A DNA stretch of 11,254 bases from an uncultured Chloroflexota bacterium (GTDB taxonomy: Bacteria > Chloroflexota > Dehalococcoidia > UBA3495): the NCBI GenBank assembly GCA_913052545.1, contig CAJXEF010000061.1:1-11254 (forward strand), given 5' to 3'. The notes beneath the pieces are model-generated. The model was not told the DNA's origin. It made no database searches and was given only the letters and a program-made list of their open reading frames with translations. Made by a program: the position numbers and the translations under genes. How positions within the stretch are numbered: position 1 is the first letter of the stretch; every line of letters begins with the position of its first letter. Of the stretch, positions 6,609 through 11,254 are shown piece after piece.

Positions 6609-8297
6609 TTGGCCACTACCAAAACACAGCAAGACCCCAAACATCGGAGCCGCGAGATAACCGACGGTCCTGACCGGGCTCCGGCTAGAGCCATGTTGTT
6701 CGCAATGGGTTTGACTCAAGAAGATCTGGAAAAACCATTCGTATCTTTAGCCAATTTAGCTAGTGACGTCACACCTTGCAACGTTCATCTAGACAGGCTC
6801 ACGAAAGCCGCCAAAGAGGGTATCAGGGAAGCTGGAGGCGTGCCTTTCGAATTCGGAACCATAACCGTTAGCGACGGTATTTCCATGGGAACTGAAGGTA
6901 TGAAAGCGTCCTTGGTAAGCCGGGAGGTAATAGCTGACTCAATAGAAGTTGTAACCTTTGGGGAACGAATGGACGGCCTGATAACTGTGGCCGGATGTGA
7001 CAAGAATATGCCTGGGTGCATTATGGCCATGGCCAGGCTCAATATACCTTCGATATTCGTCTATGGTGGAACCATCATGCCAGGACAGTTCCAGGGGAGA
7101 GATGTGAATATCCAAGATGTCTTTGAAGCTGTAGGTGCTTACGCTAAAGGAAACATGACATTAGACGAACTTACAGATCTCGAATGCAATGCCTGCCCCG
7201 GGGAAGGTTCCTGCGCTGGTCTTTTTACTGCTAATACCATGTCAACGGCCATAGAGGTTATGGGTCTATCATTACCAGGCGATGCGTCTATACCGGCTAT
7301 TGATCCCCGTAAAAACGCCAGGGCCAAAGAGTCCGGAAAAACTCTGATGCGGCTACTGAGCGAAGACATACGCCCTAGAGACATTTTGACCCGTGACGCT
7401 TTTGAGAATGCTATTACCGTAGTAGTAGCCATGGGTGGGTCTACCAACGCAGTATTGCATCTGATTGCTATAGCCAGAGAAGCTGGTGTCAACCTACAAC
7501 TTGAAGATTTCGACCGAATCAGTCGAAATACTCCTTATATAACTGATATGAAACCAGGCGGGCGCTATGTAATGGCCGATTTGGACCGCTACGGTGGTAT
7601 AGCTCTAGTCATAAAGCGTTTATTGAACGCTGGTCTGCTCCATGGTGATGCAATGACCATTACCGGAAAAAGCCTCGCAGAAAATGTATCGAGTATCACT
7701 ACAGCAGACGACCAACCGGTCGTGTACCAAACAAGTGCTCCGCGAAGTCCTACTGGAGGCCTGGCTATACTTAGAGGAAACCTTGCGCCTGATGGAGCTG
7801 TTATCAAAGTAGCCGGACATCAGGAAAAAATTTATGAAGGTCCTGCCCGCGTATTTGATCAGGAAGAAGCTGCATTCCAAGCCATACAACGAAATGAAAT
7901 AATACCTGGTGACATCGTAGTCATTCGTTACGAAGGGCCCAAAGGTGGCCCAGGCATGCGGGAAATGTTGGCAGTAACTGGTGCGTTAATCGGGCAAGGG
8001 CTCGGCGACGACGTGGCATTGATTACAGACGGAAGATTTTCTGGGGCTTCTCATGGGCCTATGGTGGGGCACGTTGCGCCTGAGGCTGCAGTGGGAGGAC
8101 CCATTGGGTTATTGGAAGAGGGGGACCTGATTACGTTAGATATTCCTGCACGACAACTAAACGTAAAGTTAACCGAGGAACAATTTATTGACCGCCGGGA
8201 TTCATGGAAACCGATAGAAGCAAAATACACAAGTGGAGTCTTGGGCAAATACGCAAAACTGGTTTCGTCAGCATCTGAGGGTGCAGTTACAGGATAA
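6609..8297 (+). CDS. ilvD: Dihydroxy-acid dehydratase
   Basis: Dehydrates 2,3-dihydroxy-isovalerate and -methylvalerate to the 2-oxo acids that become valine, leucine and isoleucine; cytoplasmic, Fe-S and Mg dependent. It is 562 residues, full length for the IlvD/Edd family. The cluster ligands are visible as Cys57 (TPCNVHL), Cys130 (GCDKNMPGC) and Cys202 (GEGSCAGL); retention of all three suggests the [2Fe-2S] type. Further family marks are [11 protein letters not shown] (88-98), [12 protein letters not shown] (274-285) and, near the C-terminus, [10 protein letters not shown] with the catalytic serine. The TTG start follows a strong AGGAGGGG (6598-6605). The next in-frame Met is Met29, well into the conserved region, so TTG is favoured. 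The gene stands apart from other ilv genes, with sodN divergent upstream and malic enzyme 192 nt downstream. Confidence 0.97.
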   Translation: MATTKTQQDPKHRSREITDGPDRAPARAMLFAMGLTQEDLEKPFVSLANLASDVTPCNVHLDRLTKAAKEGIREAGGVPFEFGTITVSDGISMGTEGMKASLVSREVIADSIEVVTFGERMDGLITVAGCDKNMPGCIMAMARLNIPSIFVYGGTIMPGQFQGRDVNIQDVFEAVGAYAKGNMTLDELTDLECNACPGEGSCAGLFTANTMSTAIEVMGLSLPGDASIPAIDPRKNARAKESGKTLMRLLSEDIRPRDILTRDAFENAITVVVAMGGSTNAVLHLIAIAREAGVNLQLEDFDRISRNTPYITDMKPGGRYVMADLDRYGGIALVIKRLLNAGLLHGDAMTITGKSLAENVSSITTADDQPVVYQTSAPRSPTGGLAILRGNLAPDGAVIKVAGHQEKIYEGPARVFDQEEAAFQAIQRNEIIPGDIVVIRYEGPKGGPGMREMLAVTGALIGQGLGDDVALITDGRFSGASHGPMVGHVAPEAAVGGPIGLLEEGDLITLDIPARQLNVKLTEEQFIDRRDSWKPIEAKYTSGVLGKYAKLVSSASEGAVTG

Positions 8298-8358
8298 TTG
8301 CATTATACGTTCAAGTTGCTACTCTAATCGATATCTATTATCACCGTTAGGGATTAAA

Positions 8359-8409
8359 ATGGAGCAAGTGATTTGTTCACTACGATTAGGTTCACTAATA
8401 ACGGTTTAA
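8359..8409 (+). CDS. Possible 16-residue leader peptide before malic enzyme
   Basis: Reads MEQVICSLRLGSLITV and stops at TAA. It has a well-placed AGGGA (8349-8353, 5 nt spacing). Seven of 16 residues are Val, Leu or Ile. Its 3' end overlaps TAACGGT (8399-8405), which can pair with ACCGTTA (8343-8349), and a hairpin begins 5 nt after its stop. This layout resembles a translated leader controlling a downstream gene, but an ORF this short can arise by chance and nothing else proves translation. Confidence 0.3.
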   Translation: MEQVICSLRLGSLITV

Positions 8410-8414
8410 CAATG

Positions 8415-8445
8415 CAGCCAACAAGGTCTGAGTCGCAGTTGGCTG
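8415..8445 (+). other. Hairpin in the ilvD / malic enzyme intergenic region
   Basis: CAGCCAAC (8415-8422) and GTTGGCTG (8438-8445) form a perfect 8-bp stem with a 15-nt loop, extendable by one G-T wobble. An AT-rich stretch follows but without a clean T-run, so it is either the ilvD 3' end or a leader element for the malic enzyme. The malic enzyme ribosome site (GGAG, 8481-8484) lies 35 nt further on. Confidence 0.45.
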
Positions 8446-8489
8446 TCTTAAAGTAATTATTTAATTTTAACAACATTTACGGAGTTTAA

Positions 8490-9647
8490 ATGGATTACGG
8501 AGCAGAAGCGATAATCCGGCACAGAGCAACCAGAGGTAAAGTGAGCATCGCCTCTAAAATGAAGGTCGAAACAGCCGAGGAATTATCAATAGCGTATACG
8601 CCAGGGGTAGCAGCTGTGAGCATGGCTATAGCAAATGATAAGTCCGAATCATTCGCTTTAACTAACCGAGCGAATAATGTCGCCGTCGTAACCGACGGTT
8701 CTGCGGTTTTGGGGCTTGGCAATGTCGGACCAGAAGCAGCTATGGCTGTAATGGAAGGAAAATCTATACTGTTCAAAGGTCTGGCAGATATCGATGCATT
8801 TCCCATCTGCTTAGCCACGCAGGACAGTTCATCTATCATTGAAACTGTAAAAAATATTGCTCCCACATTCGGAGGTATTAACCTAGAAGACATAGCAGCT
8901 CCTCGTTGTTTTGAAATAGAATCTGCTCTGCAAGATCTGGGTATTCCTGTTTTTCACGACGACCAACATGGGACAGCCATAGTAGTCCTAGCTTCAGTAA
9001 TAAATGCATTGCTGGTTGTAAGGAAAAAAATCAATGACGTGAAAATAGTTTTCGCTGGTGCTGGTGCTGGTGGCATTGCCTCAGCCAAATTATTAAATCA
9101 ATATGGTGCCAAAAACACTGTCCTCGTGGATAGCCAAGGAATCATACACCGGGGTCGGTCTGACTTGTCTCAGATCAAAACCGAGATGTTGGATATAACT
9201 AATCCAGACGGTGATACTGGTGATCTAGCAGAAGCACTTACAGGGGCAGACATTTTCATTGGACTTTCCGTAGGAGATACAGTTAGCCAAAGAATGGTTC
9301 AATCAATGGCCAAAGATGCCATTGTGCTAGCCGCCGCTAATCCCACACCTGAAATAATGCCAGATCTTGCCAGAGAAGCAGGAGCCGCTGTCGTAGGAAC
9401 GGGAAGAAGCGACTTCCCTAACCAAATTAACAATAGCCTGGCCTTTCCGGGAGTGTTTCGCGGAGCTTTAGACGTGAGAGCACCCAGAATTACAGATGGG
9501 ATGAAAATCAGTGCCGCGGAGGCATTGGCCAGCCTCGTATCTGAGCCGACCACTGAAAGAATAATTCCATGGTCCTTAGATCCCGTGGTAGTTCCAGCTG
9601 TTTCTAAAGCTGTCGCCGAAAAATGGCAAAGCGACAACAATAGCTAG
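8490..9647 (+). CDS. Malic enzyme (oxaloacetate-decarboxylating malate dehydrogenase)
   Basis: Oxidatively decarboxylates malate to pyruvate and CO2, making NADPH or NADH; cytoplasmic. It is 385 residues, the compact bacterial form resembling the N-terminal part of MaeB without the phosphotransacetylase-like domain. Seen in order: the catalytic Tyr36 in AYTPGVA, VVTDGSAVLGLGNVGP (66-81), the general-base lysine region MEGKSILFKGLADIDAFP (88-105, Lys91), metal ligands in NLEDIAAPRCFEIE (131-144) and FHDDQHGTAIV (155-165), the dinucleotide fold GAGAGG (190-195), and AAANPTPEI near residue 290. GGAG sits 5 nt before the ATG. Cofactor preference cannot be told safely from the sequence. A long, structured upstream region (8298-8489) suggests its own control. 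It supplies pyruvate and reducing power usable by the ilv pathway. Confidence 0.95.
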   Translation: MDYGAEAIIRHRATRGKVSIASKMKVETAEELSIAYTPGVAAVSMAIANDKSESFALTNRANNVAVVTDGSAVLGLGNVGPEAAMAVMEGKSILFKGLADIDAFPICLATQDSSSIIETVKNIAPTFGGINLEDIAAPRCFEIESALQDLGIPVFHDDQHGTAIVVLASVINALLVVRKKINDVKIVFAGAGAGGIASAKLLNQYGAKNTVLVDSQGIIHRGRSDLSQIKTEMLDITNPDGDTGDLAEALTGADIFIGLSVGDTVSQRMVQSMAKDAIVLAAANPTPEIMPDLAREAGAAVVGTGRSDFPNQINNSLAFPGVFRGALDVRAPRITDGMKISAAEALASLVSEPTTERIIPWSLDPVVVPAVSKAVAEKWQSDNNS

Positions 9648-9805
9648 TACCAATTAGCCGCCATTTAGTTATTCTCCTGCCGTGCCAACTCGCTCGCTAA
9701 ATTTCAATATTAATGAACATTGCCCGTTAATAAATCCTATCTGCACGCTAGGAACACATAAAAGAAACAATATAACTAAGTAGTTAATACCGAACGGAGC
9801 CACTA

Positions 9806-10609
9806 ATGAGTTCAGCACAAGTAGAGTTCAAACAACAATCCAGCCTAGGTATTATCACTCTTAATCGCCCCGAATCTAGAAATGCTTTAACTCCTCAAAT
9901 GATTAAAGATCTGGGGCTATCTCTTCAAAAATGCCAAAGCAATGATATTAGAGCTGTCCTAATCACGGGGGTTGGCAACGCCTTCTGTGCAGGAGCAGAT
10001 GTAAAGGATTTCGCTGATAATCTGGATCTAAACGGACCAGATGGCCTCTCCGAATATTTGAACAAACTCGCTGAAAGCCTGCATAAAGATGTCATACTAA
10101 AGTTACGACTCTTAAATAAACCAGTTATAGCGGCTATAAACGGTGTCGCTGCTGGAGCAGGATTCAGTCTCACGCTATCTTGTGATTTAAGAATTGCATC
10201 TAGCGAAGCCAGGTTTATCATGGCCTATGCAGGGATAGGTTGCACTGCCGATGGAGGGTCAACTTATTTTTTGCCCAGGTTAGTCGGACTTGGACGAGCC
10301 ATGGAAATATATCTTGCTAGCCAACCGATAGGTGCGGAATACGCCTGTGAACTCGGATTAGTAAACCAAGTGTTTCCTTCAGGTAATTTCGAACAACACG
10401 CCCTAGAAACCGCGATCCGGCTATCCGAAGGCCCTACACAAGCCTATGGCAGAGTTAAACAATTATTCGACCATTCTTGGGAATCCGACTTGGCCACTCA
10501 ATTAGATGCCGAGACCACTGCTATCACTGATATAGGACTGACTCATGACTTCCAAGACGGTATCAAGGCTTTTAGAGATAAACGCCAAGCTTGGTTTCAA
10601 GGGACTTAA
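9806..10609 (+). CDS. Enoyl-CoA hydratase/isomerase (crotonase) family protein, PaaG-like active site
   Basis: A 267-residue crotonase-fold protein acting on acyl-CoA thioesters in the cytoplasm. Family marks: LNRPESRNAL (19-28), the oxyanion-hole segments FCAGADVKDF (60-69) and INGVAAGAGFSL (111-122), and CDLRIAS (126-132). By hand alignment with rat enoyl-CoA hydratase, catalytic Glu144 is replaced by Ser121 and Glu164 by Tyr141, while Asp149 (GCTADGGSTYFLPR) lines up with the catalytic Asp of PaaG-type isomerases. A double-bond isomerase, as in phenylacetate or unsaturated fatty acid breakdown, is therefore more likely than a hydratase; the substrate is unknown. GGAG (9796-9799) precedes the ATG by 6 nt. 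No other beta-oxidation or phenylacetate gene is adjacent. The gap from malic enzyme (158 nt) suggests an independent unit. Confidence 0.9.
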   Translation: MSSAQVEFKQQSSLGIITLNRPESRNALTPQMIKDLGLSLQKCQSNDIRAVLITGVGNAFCAGADVKDFADNLDLNGPDGLSEYLNKLAESLHKDVILKLRLLNKPVIAAINGVAAGAGFSLTLSCDLRIASSEARFIMAYAGIGCTADGGSTYFLPRLVGLGRAMEIYLASQPIGAEYACELGLVNQVFPSGNFEQHALETAIRLSEGPTQAYGRVKQLFDHSWESDLATQLDAETTAITDIGLTHDFQDGIKAFRDKRQAWFQGT

Positions 10610-10765
10610 ACCAACGAAAAGCCGTTTTATTAGAGCCTAGTAAAATGTCTGAAATCAGTACTTGAAATTATAGATTAACATAAGGGCATTACAGGTAAAA
10701 TAAAGGGTAGTTCTTTATTCAAGCAAATATACGGTACGGAAAGTTCAGAGTAATATAGGGCCGGT

Positions 10766-10791
10766 CTCCCATAGGGAGCACGGGTAGGGAG
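10766..10791 (+). promoter_or_regulatory. Hairpin with alternative pairing to the ribosome site of the collagen-like gene
   Basis: CTCCC (10766-10770) can pair with GGGAG at 10774-10778 (ATA loop) or with GGGAG at 10787-10791, which is part of the Shine-Dalgarno GGGAGGGGG before the ATG at 10798. The two pairings exclude each other, so the leader could switch between free and masked ribosome site. The stems are only 5 bp and the case is speculative. Confidence 0.3.
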
Positions 10792-10797
10792 GGGGAT

Positions 10798-11254
10798 ATG
10801 ATAAAAGTTTGGACCATTTTCGGCATACTCCTAACATCAATGTTAATAGGCATCGCATGTTTCGGAGGGGACGGCAACGCTGCTCTCGATAAAGATCAAC
10901 TATCACTAGTATCTGAAGATCCGACCGGTAGGATAGGCCCTCCAGGACCCCAAGGCCCTGCAGGGCCTCCAGGACCTCCAGCAAAAATCGGACCCCTTGG
11001 AGCAACCGGGCCGATTGGACCTCAGGGTGAACAAGGTCTAACAGGTGCCACCGGTCCCCAAGGTGCAACCGGAGCGACAGGACCAGCTGGTCCCTCTTCT
11101 GAACTAGTAATTGGAGGACAAATCTGTGGCGCGGGTCAGTCAGTCACAGGCTTCGACGACGTTGGTAATTTAATATGTAGCGGCGGAGAGAGTCTATCCT
11201 GCGGGTCTCTTCTACCTCAGGCATATCTACAAGGATGTGACCTAGGTGGTGCTG
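10798..11254 (+). CDS. Collagen-like lipoprotein entering a pentapeptide-repeat-like region, 3'-truncated by the window edge
   Basis: The first 152 residues are visible and the frame is open to the window end. Residues 1-20 are a signal peptide (Lys3, then a hydrophobic core) ending GIA before Cys21: an imperfect lipobox, since Gly replaces Leu at -3, but consistent with a lipid-anchored surface protein. After a short polar linker, residues 44-100 form Gly-X-Y triplets rich in Pro, Thr and Gln, as in collagen. A segment with Cys110, Cys127 and Cys135 follows, including [12 protein letters not shown], which resembles C-terminal modules I recall after bacterial collagen repeats. The last residues, [11 protein letters not shown], fit the pentapeptide-repeat pattern A(D/N)LxG. 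The start ATG has an unusually G-rich ribosome site. The likely role is a cell-surface structural or adhesive stalk; no specific function can be assigned from the fragment. Confidence 0.85.
   Translation, partial: MIKVWTIFGILLTSMLIGIACFGGDGNAALDKDQLSLVSEDPTGRIGPPGPQGPAGPPGPPAKIGPLGATGPIGPQGEQGLTGATGPQGATGATGPAGPSSELVIGGQICGAGQSVTGFDDVGNLICSGGESLSCGSLLPQAYLQGCDLGGA
10927..11097 (+). repeat. Collagen Gly-X-Y repeat tract
   Basis: There are nineteen triplets in register: six Gly-X-Y, one in which Gly is replaced by Ala (Ala62, codon GCA at 10981), then twelve more Gly-X-Y. Early triplets are GPP/GPQ/GPA; later ones are mostly GAT/GPQ/GPA. Synonymous Gly, Pro and Ala codons vary, so this is an old diverged tract, not a recent DNA-level expansion. 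Confidence 0.9.

Noticed and set aside
8495..8893. 132-codon minus-strand frame opposite the malic enzyme
   Set aside because: It lies wholly within a well-conserved gene and shows no family resemblance, so it is a shadow frame.
9648..9805. Promoter or RNA element between malic enzyme and the crotonase gene
   Set aside because: A TATAAC at 9771-9776 lacks a reasonable -35 box and no good stem was found; not enough to call.
10610..10760. Terminator or promoter after the crotonase gene
   Set aside because: Only a 4-bp stem near 10615 and scattered AT-rich hexamers without paired boxes were seen; nothing supportable.
10745..11068. Open 107-codon frame on the minus strand opposite the collagen-like gene
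   Set aside because: It is a by-product of the Gly/Pro-rich repeat, whose complement lacks stops. It has no recognisable domain and the plus-strand reading is clearly a protein.

Overview
The window reads as a bacterial chromosome segment, AT-leaning by eye, with tight gene packing and several TTG starts. Its core is a five-gene tetrapyrrole cluster (glutamyl-tRNA reductase, porphobilinogen deaminase, a fused SUMT/uroporphyrinogen III synthase, ALA dehydratase, GSA aminomutase). Housekeeping metabolic genes follow. The cobA-hemD fusion, a nickel superoxide dismutase typical of marine bacteria, and a collagen-like lipoprotein would fit a marine Chloroflexota lineage (SAR202/Dehalococcoidia-like). 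That placement is inference only; no rRNA or marker gene is present to prove it.

Layout. 1-5893 (+): hemA (5' end outside the window), hemC, cobA-hemD, hemB and hemL. Together they carry charged glutamyl-tRNA through ALA, porphobilinogen and hydroxymethylbilane to uroporphyrinogen III. The SUMT half then pulls this product towards precorrin-2 (siroheme, cobalamin). hemA and hemC overlap and hemB and hemL are 6 nt apart. A good promoter sits in front of cobA-hemD and a hairpin in front of hemB, so the cluster may not be a single uniform transcript. 5907-5954: strong bidirectional terminator. 5975-6448 (-): sodN, a Ni superoxide dismutase with an intact nickel hook and no maturation protease gene beside it. 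6449-6608: divergent control region whose -10 box is a perfect palindrome. 6609-8297 (+): ilvD, dihydroxy-acid dehydratase. 8298-8489: structured leader with a possible 16-residue leader peptide. 8490-9647 (+): malic enzyme. 9806-10609 (+): crotonase-family enzyme with an isomerase-like active site. 10798-11254 (+, runs off the end): collagen-like lipoprotein that appears to enter a pentapeptide-repeat domain.

Links between genes: malic enzyme makes pyruvate and NADPH, both used by the branched-chain amino acid pathway to which ilvD belongs. DHAD is an Fe-S enzyme of a class known for oxidative sensitivity and lies opposite a superoxide dismutase. No phage, IS element, CRISPR array, tRNA or rRNA was seen. 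Most of the window is ordinary metabolism. The more interesting parts are the sodN/ilvD control region, the leader before the malic enzyme, and the truncated collagen/pentapeptide lipoprotein.
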